A program made the translations under genes and the position numbers. The notes under the pieces were generated by a model. The model searched no databases. It saw only the letters and a program-made list of their open reading frames with translations, and was not told where the DNA came from. Shown in pieces: positions 9,529-18,743 of a stretch of DNA of 64,000 bases; position 1 is the stretch's first letter, and each line of letters begins with the position of its first letter. The stretch is from Candidatus Desulfopertinax cowenii (lineage in GTDB: Bacteria; Bacillota; Desulfotomaculia; Desulfotomaculales; Desulforudaceae). The DNA lies in the NCBI GenBank assembly GCA_001899445.1, contig MPOA01000006.1, forward strand, positions 1-64,000, written 5' to 3'.

Positions 9529-10311
9529 CTACTCTATTCTGTTAAATGCCAGCATGCTTAAGGTAACCATTACGGCGGAAAAGACGATAAGCACGAGGAC
9601 GTCGTACGCCAACGGGTAGTAAACGATAAAGTCTTTCGCCGGCGAGTCGGTGAACATGATGTTGCGCAGGGCGTCTACCCCGTAGGCCACCGGGTTGAGC
9701 TTCATCAGCGCCTGCATCCATTCCGGCGCGGTGCCGATCGGGAAAAAAGCGCCGCTGAGCAGGAACAGGGGCACAATGATGAAGTTCATTATCATGTGGA
9801 ACCCCTCCATGCTCTCGGTGTGCGCAGCCACCATGGTTCCGAACGAGGTGATCGCAAAGGCCAGCAGGAATAGCAGCGGCAGGATCTGAATGACCGCATT
9901 CGCCGAGAGGGTCAGTCCAGCCAAGGGCGCCAGGATGAGCAGAATGGTGCCCTGCAGGAGAGCGGTGGTGCTACCGCCCAGGGCCTTGCCGACGGCGATG
10001 GCGCTGCGGGGCACCGGGGCGACCAGCACTTCTTTGAGGAAGCCGAACTCGCGGTCCCAGATGATGGACACCGAAGCGAACATGGAGGTGAACAGGATGG
10101 TCATGGCGACAACGCCGGGATACATGAACGAGAGGTAGTCGAACCCCTCGATGTTCAGCTGAAAGATCGTTCGCAGTCCCTGCCCCATTATCAGCAGGTA
10201 CAGCAGGGGCTGTCCCAGCATGGCGGCCAGCCGGGTGCGCTCGCGGAAATACTTTTTCAGTTCCCGGAACCAAATCACGTAGACTGCAACGGCAAAAGCC
10301 TGCAGTTGCAA
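9529..10311 (-). CDS. ABC-2 type exporter permease
   Basis: A six-helix membrane protein of 260 residues of the ABC-2 permease family (DrrB/NodJ type), with the characteristic C-terminal MKLNPVAYGVDALRNI segment. It pairs with the ATPase gene that ends 3 bp upstream of its TTG start, forming a two-gene exporter for drugs, polysaccharides or lipids; the substrate cannot be told. Its 3-prime end faces the pilus operon, separated by about 66 bp. Confidence 0.88.
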   Translation of the reverse strand: MQLQAFAVAVYVIWFRELKKYFRERTRLAAMLGQPLLYLLIMGQGLRTIFQLNIEGFDYLSFMYPGVVAMTILFTSMFASVSIIWDREFGFLKEVLVAPVPRSAIAVGKALGGSTTALLQGTILLILAPLAGLTLSANAVIQILPLLFLLAFAITSFGTMVAAHTESMEGFHMIMNFIIVPLFLLSGAFFPIGTAPEWMQALMKLNPVAYGVDALRNIMFTDSPAKDFIVYYPLAYDVLVLIVFSAVMVTLSMLAFNRIE

Positions 10312-10314
10312 GTG

Positions 10315-11292
10315 CTATCCTCCCCTTCTAGCGCTCGCCCGCCGGACTTCCCGCATCCGGTCGAGAGCGCCGGCGGTTTCCTCCCTGATCGCCCGCCCGG
10401 TCAAATGCAGGAACACGTCCTCCAGGGTCGGCTTGCGGATACTGAGGGCGGTTAGAGCCGGTACGGCGGCGGCCAGCCGTGGTACGAGCCTTTCTCCCGC
10501 GCCGTTTCCGGCCGGAACATGGATTACACCGTCGGTGAGGACCGCCCGCAGCCCGAGTTGTTCCCGTATGGCCCGGACGGCCTCTCCAGGCGCCTCGGCC
10601 TGAAGGGTAATCACGTCGGCATTCACCGCGGCCTTAAGCGCGGCCGGCGTGTCCAGGGCGATGATCTTCCCGTGATCAATGATCCCTACCCGGTCGCAGG
10701 CCTCGGCCTCTTCAATGTAATGGGTGGTAAGAAACACGGTGGCGCCCTCGTTTTTGCGAATCCCCCCGATGTACTCCCAGATGTGGTTCCGGGTCTGCGG
10801 ATCCAGGCCAACGGTCGGTTCATCCAGGAACAGCACGCCGGGCCGGTGTAAGAGCCCCCGGGCGATTTCCAATCGGCGCTTCATGCCTCCGGAAAACTTG
10901 CGCACCAGATCCCGTTGCCGGTCTGCGAGCCCCACCAATTCCAGGAGTTCCGCCATGCGAGGCGCGATTTCTCGGCGGGGTACTCCGTACAGCATAGCGT
11001 GCAGTTCAAGGTTTTCCCGCGCGGTCAGGCGGTCGTCCAGGCTGGGATCCTGGAAGACCATCCCAATCGACCGGCGTACGGCCGTGGCCTCCCGGATCAC
11101 GTCGTAGCCGTTTACCCGGGCCGTGCCGCGCGTTGGTCGCAGCAGGGTGGCCAGGATCTTGATCGTCGTAGTCTTCCCCGCCCCGTTCGGCCCGAGAAAA
11201 CCGAAAAACTCCCCCGCCCCCACCGCGAAAGAGATGGCGTCTACCGCCGTGAAGTCCTTGAACTTTTTGGTCAAGTTCTCTACCTGGATCAC
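10315..11292 (-). CDS. ABC exporter ATP-binding protein (DrrA type)
   Basis: The 325-residue ATPase has Walker A GPNGAGKTT near residue 38, the signature FSGGMKRRLEIARGL, Walker B VLFLDEPT, and a C-terminal extension of the daunorubicin-resistance DrrA type (about residues 225-325). It energises the ABC-2 permease encoded just downstream. The gene is preceded by about 110 bp that separates it from the liv operon. The family exports hydrophobic compounds such as antibiotics, but the actual substrate is unknown. Confidence 0.9.
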   Translation of the reverse strand: MIQVENLTKKFKDFTAVDAISFAVGAGEFFGFLGPNGAGKTTTIKILATLLRPTRGTARVNGYDVIREATAVRRSIGMVFQDPSLDDRLTARENLELHAMLYGVPRREIAPRMAELLELVGLADRQRDLVRKFSGGMKRRLEIARGLLHRPGVLFLDEPTVGLDPQTRNHIWEYIGGIRKNEGATVFLTTHYIEEAEACDRVGIIDHGKIIALDTPAALKAAVNADVITLQAEAPGEAVRAIREQLGLRAVLTDGVIHVPAGNGAGERLVPRLAAAVPALTALSIRKPTLEDVFLHLTGRAIREETAGALDRMREVRRASARRGG

Positions 11293-11402
11293 GTTCTCCC
11301 GCCGTTACAAAGGCTGCCTTACGTAAAAGAAACCTAAAGAAAGTTCCTTGTTATAATCTAATAATGAGCCATTTAGCGGACAAAAGCAAACGTCACGGGG
11401 GG

Positions 11403-12110
11403 TTAAGCTCCCAGGTAGGCGCGGCGTACTTCCGGATTGCCGGCCAATTCCACCGCCGGACCGGTGAGTGTGATGGACCCGGTTTCCAGGACGTAGCCCC
11501 GCTGGGCGATGGACAGGGCCATGTGGGCGTTCTGCTCCACCAGCAGGATGGTGGTCCCCTGCGCGTTCAATTCCCGGATGATGGCAAATATTTCCCGCAC
11601 CAGCATCGGCGCCAGTCCCATGGACGGTTCGTCCATCAACAGAAGCTTCGGCCGCGACATTAGCGCCCGACCGATGGCTAGCATCTGCTGCTCTCCCCCG
11701 CTCAGGGTGCCGGCCAGCTGATTCTTCCGTTCCTCCAGCCGTGGAAAACGGTCAAAAACCCGGCGCATGGCTTCTCGCATTTTCCGGCCGCCCTTGGTGA
11801 CGTAAGCGCCCATCTCCAAGTTCTCCTGCACCGACATGGTGGCGAATACCCGGCGCCCCTCGGGCACGTGGCCGATACCCAGGGCAACAATCCGGTTGGG
11901 TGACATCCGGGCGATGTCCTGGCCGTCGAAGATAATGCGGCCCCGGCGCGGGCGGACCAGTCCCGAAATGGTCCACAGGGTAGTGCTCTTGCCGGCGCCG
12001 TTCGCCCCGATTAGCGCGACTATTTCGCCCTGCTCCACCGTGAGCGACACGTCCGTCAAGGCTTGAACCGCTCCGTAGTTGACCGAGACGCCGTTCAGCT
12101 CCAGCAACAC
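11403..12110 (-). CDS. livF: branched-chain amino acid ABC transporter ATPase LivF
   Basis: The 235-residue ATPase shows Walker A GANGAGKST, signature LSGGEQQMLAIGRAL and Walker B LLLMDEPSMGL, with the GMAP-like length and C-terminus typical for LivF. It is one of two ATPases of a branched-chain amino acid importer. Its GTG start shares one base with the livG stop codon (TAGTG), so translation is coupled. It is the last gene of the livKHMGF operon read on this strand. Confidence 0.93.
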   Translation of the reverse strand: MLLELNGVSVNYGAVQALTDVSLTVEQGEIVALIGANGAGKSTTLWTISGLVRPRRGRIIFDGQDIARMSPNRIVALGIGHVPEGRRVFATMSVQENLEMGAYVTKGGRKMREAMRRVFDRFPRLEERKNQLAGTLSGGEQQMLAIGRALMSRPKLLLMDEPSMGLAPMLVREIFAIIRELNAQGTTILLVEQNAHMALSIAQRGYVLETGSITLTGPAVELAGNPEVRRAYLGA

Positions 12111-12880
12111 TAGCCCACCTCCTTCCCGAGGTAGGCTTCGATAACCCGCGGATCGGACCGCACCTCGGTGGGCGAGCCGGTACAGACCTTGCGGCCGTAG
12201 TCCAGCACGGTGATCTTCTCCGAGAGCGCCATCACAAACTTCATGTCATGTTCCACTAGGAAGACGGTAACTCCCCGGTCCCGGATGTCCTGGATCAACC
12301 GCATGAGGTTCTTCTTTTCCTGCGGGTTCATCCCCGCCGCCGGTTCGTCCAGCAACAACAGCACCGGGTTGGAAGCCAGGCCGCGCGCGATCTCCAGGCG
12401 CCGCTGTTCGCCGTAGGAAAGGTTCATGGCCAACTCGTGCTTTTTGTGCGCCAGGCCTACCAGTTCCAGGACCTCCAGGGAAGCCTCGGCGGTCTGCCGT
12501 TCCTCGGCCTTGAAACCCGGCAGGCGTAGCAGGGCGTCCCAGATGTTGCTGCGGCACCGGTAGTGGCGGCCCACCTTGACATTGTCCAGGACCGAAGCGT
12601 TCTTAAACAAACGGATATTCTGAAAGGTGCGGGCGATGCCCCGGGCCGCGATGTGGTAGGGATTCAACCGGCTGATCTCCTCGCCCCGGAAGCGGATACT
12701 CCCGGATGACGGGCGAAAAATCCCGGTTACCACGTTAAACACCGTGCTCTTCCCCGCTCCGTTGGGACCGATCAGCGCCCTGATCATCCCGCGTTCGATA
12801 TTCAGATCCAGTTCGTGCACCGCGGTCAGTCCATCGAAGCGGACCGTTACGCCGTGTAGCTCAAGCAGGACTTCCGACAC
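12110..12880 (-). CDS. livG: branched-chain amino acid ABC transporter ATPase LivG
   Basis: The 256-residue ATPase shows Walker A GPNGAGKST near residue 38, the family-specific GIARTFQNIRLF segment, signature LSYGEQRRLEIARGL and Walker B LLLLDEPAAGMNP. LivG pairs with LivF to drive import of leucine, isoleucine and valine (or related amides). Both the overlap with livF and the 22-bp gap from livM support one transcription unit. Confidence 0.93.
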   Translation of the reverse strand: MSEVLLELHGVTVRFDGLTAVHELDLNIERGMIRALIGPNGAGKSTVFNVVTGIFRPSSGSIRFRGEEISRLNPYHIAARGIARTFQNIRLFKNASVLDNVKVGRHYRCRSNIWDALLRLPGFKAEERQTAEASLEVLELVGLAHKKHELAMNLSYGEQRRLEIARGLASNPVLLLLDEPAAGMNPQEKKNLMRLIQDIRDRGVTVFLVEHDMKFVMALSEKITVLDYGRKVCTGSPTEVRSDPRVIEAYLGKEVG

Positions 12881-12902
12881 TTATATACCCCCGCCCATAA
12901 AC

Positions 12903-13802
12903 TTAACCACCGGCCGGCGTGGTGGTGTCCCGGTCCCGGGATCGGAAAGAACTCCGGATCAGGCGCCGGAGGTCCACCCCGCCCAACAGCCCTCTAGGTC
13001 GGAAGATCATCATGGCCACCATCAAGGTACCGTACATCATCATCCGGTACTCGGCCGAGAAACGGAGCATTTCCGGAGCCAGCGTCAAAATAGTGGTGCC
13101 CAGTATCGCTCCGGAGATGCTGCCCAGGCCCCCGAGAACGATGAAGCACAGCAGCTCGAAGGAACGCACGAAGCCAAAATCCGCCGGGTTCAGGTACTGG
13201 AGCATGTGCGCGTACAACCCGCCAGCCACGCCAGCACAAAACGACCCGATGGCGAACGCCCCCACCTTGTACCAGATGCTCCTGATGCCCATGCATTCGG
13301 CGGCGATTTCGTCCTCCCGGATGGCGACCAGGGCCCGGCCGAACCGCGAGTTCTGCAAGCGGTAGATGGTGACGATGGTGAGGATCACTAGGATGTAAAC
13401 GGTAAGCAGGTTGGTTTCCCGCGGAATCCCAGCCAGGCCGCGGGCACCCCCCGTAATTTCCAGATTCATGAAAACCACCCGGATGATCTCGCAAAACCCG
13501 AGGGTGGCAATACCCAGGTAGTCACCGCTCAGACGCATGCTTGGGAAACCAACGAACACTCCGGCCAAAGCGGCCAAAAGTCCCCCCGCCAGGAGACACA
13601 GCAGGAAAGGAAGATCCAGGTGGATATTCAGTAGCGCCGCCCCGTAAGCGCCGACACTCAAAAAAGCAGCGTGACCGAAGGAAAGCTGCCCGGTCACCCC
13701 GGTGATCAGGTGCAAGCCCAGCGCCGCGATCAGGTAAATTCCCAGCAGCATTAAGACCTGGAGGTAGTAAGGGTTGATGAACTGTTTTAAAAAGTCATCC
13801 AT
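12903..13802 (-). CDS. livM: branched-chain amino acid ABC transporter permease LivM
   Basis: A hydrophobic 299-residue permease with about eight to nine helices and the LivM hallmarks: GQLSFGHAAFLSVGAYGAAL near residues 38-57, a GDYLGIATLGFCEIIR segment, and ENPADFGF-like LNPADFGF in the second half. It forms the membrane channel with LivH. The C-terminal 20 residues are basic and polar. It lies 10 bp from livH in the operon. Confidence 0.93.
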   Translation of the reverse strand: MDDFLKQFINPYYLQVLMLLGIYLIAALGLHLITGVTGQLSFGHAAFLSVGAYGAALLNIHLDLPFLLCLLAGGLLAALAGVFVGFPSMRLSGDYLGIATLGFCEIIRVVFMNLEITGGARGLAGIPRETNLLTVYILVILTIVTIYRLQNSRFGRALVAIREDEIAAECMGIRSIWYKVGAFAIGSFCAGVAGGLYAHMLQYLNPADFGFVRSFELLCFIVLGGLGSISGAILGTTILTLAPEMLRFSAEYRMMMYGTLMVAMMIFRPRGLLGGVDLRRLIRSSFRSRDRDTTTPAGG

Positions 13803-13812
13803 AAGTATACCG

Positions 13813-14694
13813 CTACACCTTTCTCTGCTCAGGCTGGCCCAAAAGCCCGGAAGGCCGGAACAGGAGCACCAAAATCAGCAGTCCGAAGGCGATGGCGTCC
13901 CGGTAACTGCCAAGCCCGGCGGCCACCCCCAGCACCTCCGCCACGCCCAGGAACAGCCCGCCCAGCACCGCCCCCGGCACGCTGCCGATACCACCCACCA
14001 CGGCGGCGCAGAACGCTTTCAGCCCGGCCATCACACCCATCAATGGGAACACCGAGTTGAAGTACATCCCCACCAACACGCCTCCGGCGGCGGCCATGAC
14101 GGCGCCCAGGGCGAAGGTGAAGGAAATCACGGCGTTGACGTTAATCCCCATGAGGCTGGCGGTGCGTAGGTCCTCAGACGTGGCGCGCATGGCCTTACCC
14201 ATTTTGGTCCGCTTGATAACTAGTTGCAGACCGATCATGAGCACGGCAGCCACGACCAGGATGATGATTTGGACCGTGGAAATCTTGACCAGGCCCACGG
14301 TATAGATGGTGTTGGTGACCACTTGGGGGAAGCCTACGGGCTGAGGGCCTTTGAGCAGGGTCATCAGGGTTTGCAGGAAAATGGAAACACCAATGGAAGA
14401 GATCAGGGGCGCCAACCGGATGGAACTACGCAGCGGACGGTAGGCCACGCGCTCAATGGTTACGGCCACGCAAAGGCAAGCGAGCATGGCCACAAAGATG
14501 GCCAGCCAAATGTTCGCGCCCATCAGCACCACGGCCAGGCCGACAAAGGCACCGAGCATGTAGACGTCACCGTGGGCGAAGTTGATCAGCTTGATGATGC
14601 CGTAGACCATGGTGTAGCCCAGCGCAATCAGGGCGTAGGTCGAACCAAGGGTGATCCCGTTTATCATCTGCTGCAGCAACGTCTGCAGATCCAT
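13813..14694 (-). CDS. livH: branched-chain amino acid ABC transporter permease LivH
   Basis: A 293-residue permease with about eight membrane helices. It starts with the family-typical LLQQMINGITLGSTYALIALGYTMVYGIIKLINFAHGD arrangement (Gly-Ser-Thr-Tyr-Ala-Leu then Asn-Phe-Ala-His-Gly-Asp), and has the late GGIGSVPGAVLGG loop for ATPase contact. It partners LivM. The gene follows livK by about 80 bp, and that spacer is the largest in the operon. Confidence 0.93.
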   Translation of the reverse strand: MDLQTLLQQMINGITLGSTYALIALGYTMVYGIIKLINFAHGDVYMLGAFVGLAVVLMGANIWLAIFVAMLACLCVAVTIERVAYRPLRSSIRLAPLISSIGVSIFLQTLMTLLKGPQPVGFPQVVTNTIYTVGLVKISTVQIIILVVAAVLMIGLQLVIKRTKMGKAMRATSEDLRTASLMGINVNAVISFTFALGAVMAAAGGVLVGMYFNSVFPLMGVMAGLKAFCAAVVGGIGSVPGAVLGGLFLGVAEVLGVAAGLGSYRDAIAFGLLILVLLFRPSGLLGQPEQRKV

Positions 14695-14773
14695 GGACGA
14701 CCTCCGGATGCAAATTTAAACGCGGCGGCTACTGCTCTGCGGCAGTGGCCGCCGCTTTGGGCCTCCGATATGG

Positions 14774-15946
14774 CTAAATTTCTACCGGAAGTACAGCTTT
14801 GATGGCCCATCCCCCGTCCTTGACTTCCAACAGGTATACCGGGCTCTTGATCGGCTCCCGGTCCGGGCCGAAAGTAATCGTGCCCGAAACCCCTTCCCAG
14901 TTGGTGGTCTGCCGGAGGGTTTCCTTGAACTTGGCCGGGTCGGCGCTTTCCGCCGCCTTGATGGCATCGGCGATCAGCATAACGGCGTCGTAACCCTGGG
15001 CGGCGAACATGTCGGGAAGTTCACCGTATTTTTCCTGGTACTTATTGATGAACTCCAGGGTCTTGCCGGTCGCGCCTTCCGGATCGGCCGCGAATCCGGT
15101 GTAAACCATGCTGCCTTCCACGGCGTCCTCACCGAGTTCCCAGAGTACGGAGGCCAGCAGCCCGTCACCGCCGACCATCACTTGGTCCAGGCCCTGGGCG
15201 CGCACTTCTTTCATGAACAGGCCGCCCTCGGTATAGTAACCGGTGAAGATGATTCCGTCAAACTCCTTCTTGCTCAAGGCGGTCACCTGGGCGCTGAAGT
15301 TCTGGTCCCCGTCCTGAATGCTCTGCTCGGCGACGATTTCCATGCCGTACTCGTCCAGGCTGGTCCGGAATAGTTCGCTCAAGCCCACGCTGTAGTCATT
15401 GTTGGTGGAGGTTACCAGGGCAACCTTTTCCCAGCCCAATTCTTCCTTCAGGTACTTGGTCACTACCGGTGCCGCCAGCTTGTCTAGCAGGGTGTCGCGG
15501 TAAATGTAATCGCCAATCTCCACCACGCCTTCGCCCACGGCGCCCGCGGAAACCAGAACCACGCCGGCGCCCTGGGCGATCTCCGCGGCGATCTTGGTGA
15601 TGCCTGTGGTCGGATCGCCGACGATGGCAACTACGCCCTGGGTGATCAGTTTCTGGGTTACAGTCGCGCCTTCGGAGCTTTGGCTGCGGTGGTCGTCCTC
15701 AATGATCACCACCTGCTGGCCCAAAAGCCCCCCGGCCGCGTTGATATCCTCCACCGCCAGTTTCATACCGTTCAGGGTGGGGATTCCGTAAGCCGCGTGT
15801 CCGCCGGTCTTGGCCCCGAGGAACCCGATCTTGATGGTGTCCTCCTGGACGCCGGTATTCCCCCCGCCACAACCGGTGATTATTCCAAACAGAAATAATA
15901 ACGTCACAATTACCGCTACCGCGGTGAGTTTGGTTTTTCTGTACAC
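14774..15946 (-). CDS. livK: branched-chain amino acid ABC transporter substrate-binding lipoprotein
   Basis: The 390-residue product starts with a lipoprotein signal peptide ending in the lipobox ITGC (about residues 23-26) and continues as a type I periplasmic binding protein of the LivJ/LivK family (IKIGFLGAKTGGHAAYGIPTLNGMKLAVEDINAAGG pattern; AQGYDAVMLIADAI late). In this Gram-positive-type organism it would be tethered to the outer face of the membrane and deliver substrate to LivHM. The GTG start at 15946 follows AAGGAGG at 15954-15960. It is the first gene of the operon. Confidence 0.93.
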   Translation of the reverse strand: MYRKTKLTAVAVIVTLLFLFGIITGCGGGNTGVQEDTIKIGFLGAKTGGHAAYGIPTLNGMKLAVEDINAAGGLLGQQVVIIEDDHRSQSSEGATVTQKLITQGVVAIVGDPTTGITKIAAEIAQGAGVVLVSAGAVGEGVVEIGDYIYRDTLLDKLAAPVVTKYLKEELGWEKVALVTSTNNDYSVGLSELFRTSLDEYGMEIVAEQSIQDGDQNFSAQVTALSKKEFDGIIFTGYYTEGGLFMKEVRAQGLDQVMVGGDGLLASVLWELGEDAVEGSMVYTGFAADPEGATGKTLEFINKYQEKYGELPDMFAAQGYDAVMLIADAIKAAESADPAKFKETLRQTTNWEGVSGTITFGPDREPIKSPVYLLEVKDGGWAIKAVLPVEI

Positions 15947-16169
15947 CTGCGTGCCTCCTTGTATAATAAGCCCTAAGATTAAAACTCAAGATTGATATTG
16001 GCATTGCCCTCAGGTCTTATCCGGGTTAAATAAAGTAGCGCCTCCTTTGCAGCAAAGGTCCCTGCCCCCATGTCTCACCTCCCGGGAATTATTGATCAAA
16101 ATCTTTAAAATTATGTTTTTTTCAACGGGATTTCCGGATTTTCCTGCCGGGTCGGCCGTTTTGGTCAGT

Positions 16170-17114
16170 TTAGTTTTGGCGCAGAACGGAAAAGGCCTTC
16201 CGTTCCATGGCCGAGGTGATAAAGATGTACAGGCCGATAAGGATCACCGTACCGCCGCCAAGCTGGAGCTGGCTGGGAACCCCGCCGAAAATAAAATACG
16301 CCAGAATGGTCGCCCCCACCGGTTCGCCCAGGATGCTGACCGAAACCACCGCCGCCTTCACGTAGCGCAGCGCCCAATTGAATACCATGTGGCCCAGGAT
16401 GGTCGGGATGGCCGCGAGCGCCAGGAAGTACACCCAATCCATGGCGGGGTACGGGTAAAGGGGAGCGGCCGTAACCAGGTTGCCGATCAACAGCACGAGC
16501 GCAGCGCTGCCGAACACCAGCAGGGTGTAGGGGGCGATGGAGAGGCGAACGCGCAGGCTGCGCCCGATCAGTACGTAACCGGCAATGAAGACAGCGCCGG
16601 AAAAGGCCAGCAAGTCGCCGTAGAGCGCCTGGCCGCCGATCCGGAAGTCGTTGACCCCGATGAGGACGCTCCCGGTAAGCGTCAGGGCCGCTCCGACCAG
16701 CGCCCGCCTGGTCAGTCCCTCCTTCAGGAACAGGTAACCCCCGAGCACCACAAACAGGGGCTGCATGGTCACCAACACCGTGGAGGAGGCCACCGTGGTG
16801 TATTCCAGGGAGGTGATCCAGACCGTGAAATGCATGGCCAGAAGCACCCCGGCACCGACGGCCAGCCCGAGATCACTGCGGGACATCCCCCGCAGTTCAC
16901 GGCGCCCGGTCCGCCCCAGGGCAAACGGGGCGATCAGCAGCACCGTGAAGCCCAGGCGGTAAAACGCGATCACCATGGGCGGCGCGTCCGCCAGCTTCGT
17001 GAAAATAGCCGAAAAAGAAACGGCCATCACCCCAACAATGATGGCCAGGTAAGGATTAATGAACGGCCGATCGGATTCGAGTGCGGGATTCAAACGGATC
17101 AGCTCCGGTGGCAA
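16170..17114 (-). CDS. EamA-family (DMT) transporter
   Basis: The 314-residue protein is built of two EamA repeats, each of about five membrane helices (first around residues 22-155, second around 170-300). It belongs to the drug/metabolite transporter superfamily, whose members move amino acids, nucleobases or other small metabolites outward or inward. The start is a TTG without a strong ribosome site, so the exact N-terminus is uncertain. A related permease lies at 17571-18503 on the same strand, with a small unknown gene between them. Confidence 0.85.
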   Translation of the reverse strand: MPPELIRLNPALESDRPFINPYLAIIVGVMAVSFSAIFTKLADAPPMVIAFYRLGFTVLLIAPFALGRTGRRELRGMSRSDLGLAVGAGVLLAMHFTVWITSLEYTTVASSTVLVTMQPLFVVLGGYLFLKEGLTRRALVGAALTLTGSVLIGVNDFRIGGQALYGDLLAFSGAVFIAGYVLIGRSLRVRLSIAPYTLLVFGSAALVLLIGNLVTAAPLYPYPAMDWVYFLALAAIPTILGHMVFNWALRYVKAAVVSVSILGEPVGATILAYFIFGGVPSQLQLGGGTVILIGLYIFITSAMERKAFSVLRQN

Positions 17115-17168
17115 TTAATCTTGGTTGATTAAATGAGCAACGTTGTGGATTCATAGTTCCGCAACGAG

Positions 17169-17525
17169 CTAAATTAACCCCTCTCTTTGGAGATGTTCGG
17201 CCGCGCTCTGGGTGGCGCTCACGGTGCCGGCGATGGCCTCGCCCAGCAGCCGGTTGGCTTCTTCCGGGCGGTTGATGTGTACCTCCCAGATTGCTTCCTT
17301 CACCTTGCCGTCCACACCGGCCAGGCCGCTGAAGCCGGTCACTGCGGAGGCCATTTTAATTTCGCCCCGGATCTGTTCCAGGACCCCCTTGTACAGTTTC
17401 ACGGCGGCAGCCCGGTCCTCCACCCTGATTTGCTCCAGTTCGCCGGCGAGATTGCCGGCGTTAATCAGCATGTTCTTGATCATTTCGCCCTGGTGGAAAC
17501 GAAGGATGGCCTCTTTCAGGTCCAT
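17169..17525 (-). CDS. hypothetical helical protein (118 aa)
   Basis: A soluble, mostly helical small protein with no signal peptide and no recognised motif. I start it at the ATG at 17525 because GGGGAGGAGGTGGACC stands just before it; the frame is open for another 14 codons upstream. Hydrophobic residues are spaced as in amphipathic helices. It sits between two DMT permease genes read in the same direction and may be cotranscribed with them. The function is not known. Confidence 0.7.
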   Translation of the reverse strand: MDLKEAILRFHQGEMIKNMLINAGNLAGELEQIRVEDRAAAVKLYKGVLEQIRGEIKMASAVTGFSGLAGVDGKVKEAIWEVHINRPEEANRLLGEAIAGTVSATQSAAEHLQREGLI

Positions 17526-17570
17526 CGGTCCACCTCCTCCCCACCGTATTGTGTCAAATTCTAACATTAA

Positions 17571-18503
17571 TTATGCGGCGGGGCAACCTTTTGGCACCGG
17601 TCCAGGGGCACCGGCGCCGGGTGGAGCTCCGAAATTGTCTTGGCGGTCTTTGAGCACTGTGATCAGCATCCCGACGACGATCGCCGCACCACCGATCCAC
17701 TGGTGCAACTCCAGGATCTCCCCGCCCCAGAGCCAGGCCGCCAGCCCGGCGAACACCGGCTCCATGGTGAAGATGACGGCGGTGTGGGTAGGCGAGGTAA
17801 ACTTCTGCGCTTTGTTCTGGATTAGGAAAGCCAGGGAGGTGGCGGGAATGGCCGTGGCCAGCAACGCGATCTGGACCTGCGGCGCCAGGATCATCGGAAA
17901 GGTTTCCAGGGCTGGGGCAATCAGAGTACTGATCAGGCCCACGGTACCGATCTGGATGATGGCCAGGAGCACCGGGTCCCGGCGCGGGGCGTATCTCCCC
18001 ACCAGGATGATGTGCGTGGCAAAGCAAACCGCGCAGCAAAACACCAGGAGGTCGCCGTAGCTCACCCGGAAATCGCCTTGGATGGCCAGGAGGCCCAGTC
18101 CCACAGTGGCGCAGGCTACGCCCAGAACGGTCAGCGGCGCCGGGGCGCGCCGGGTAATTACGGCGGTGAAGAGTGGCACTAGGACCACCGACAGGCCGGT
18201 GATAAAGCCGGCATTGGCAGCCGTGGTGTACTGCAGGGCCACCGTCTGGAAGGCGTAACCACCGAACAGCGCCAGGCCGATCACCAGCCCCGCCGACAGA
18301 TTCTCCCGGTTGACCTGCAGCAGGGAACGCCAGCAAATCAGCGCCAGGAAGAGAAAGGCGATGAAAAACCGGATCGCCAGAAAATAGTAAGGCCCAATCT
18401 CGGTAAGGGCCTCCTTGACTACGACAAAGGTGATCCCCCAAACGAAGGCAACAAAAAGCAGGGCGGCGTCGGCGGTGACTTGTTGGAATCTAGTGGGCGT
18501 CAT
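17571..18503 (-). CDS. EamA-family (DMT) transporter
   Basis: A 310-residue membrane protein with ten predicted helices arranged as two EamA repeats, with conserved segments such as LLFVAFVWGITFVVVKEAL at the start and an HTAVIFTMEPVFAGLAAWL segment in the second repeat, the typical place of the conserved Glu-Pro. It is a paralogue of the neighbouring DMT gene, but more divergent than a recent duplicate. Substrate unknown. About 240 bp of upstream sequence separates it from the divergent amino acid importer. Confidence 0.88.
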   Translation of the reverse strand: MTPTRFQQVTADAALLFVAFVWGITFVVVKEALTEIGPYYFLAIRFFIAFLFLALICWRSLLQVNRENLSAGLVIGLALFGGYAFQTVALQYTTAANAGFITGLSVVLVPLFTAVITRRAPAPLTVLGVACATVGLGLLAIQGDFRVSYGDLLVFCCAVCFATHIILVGRYAPRRDPVLLAIIQIGTVGLISTLIAPALETFPMILAPQVQIALLATAIPATSLAFLIQNKAQKFTSPTHTAVIFTMEPVFAGLAAWLWGGEILELHQWIGGAAIVVGMLITVLKDRQDNFGAPPGAGAPGPVPKGCPAA

Positions 18504-18743
18504 CTTCGTAATCTCCGGGTTGTTATTTGCATCACCTTATAAATTCTGGCACCCAACCGGGCTAAAGTCAAGAGAAACATTGAAACTTTGCAAAATATGG
18601 ACCAGCCGTGCAGGATTTTTCGACAATCAAGGCGAAAGGGTAAATCTGGACTTAAACACGCCTGAGAAAGGGGGTTGAGCGAGAACAGGCGATAACTATC
18701 ACTAGCGGTCAATAGTTGTGGAATCGGGAGAGGAGGATAAGTT

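Noticed and set aside
11352-11357. TATAAT in the gap between the exporter and liv operons, plus strand
   Set aside because: No plus-strand gene follows it and no -35 element is visible at proper distance.
15961-15989. TTGAGT and TTATAC 17 bp apart before livK (minus strand)
   Set aside because: A transcript from it would begin inside the livK Shine-Dalgarno sequence, so it cannot be the productive promoter.
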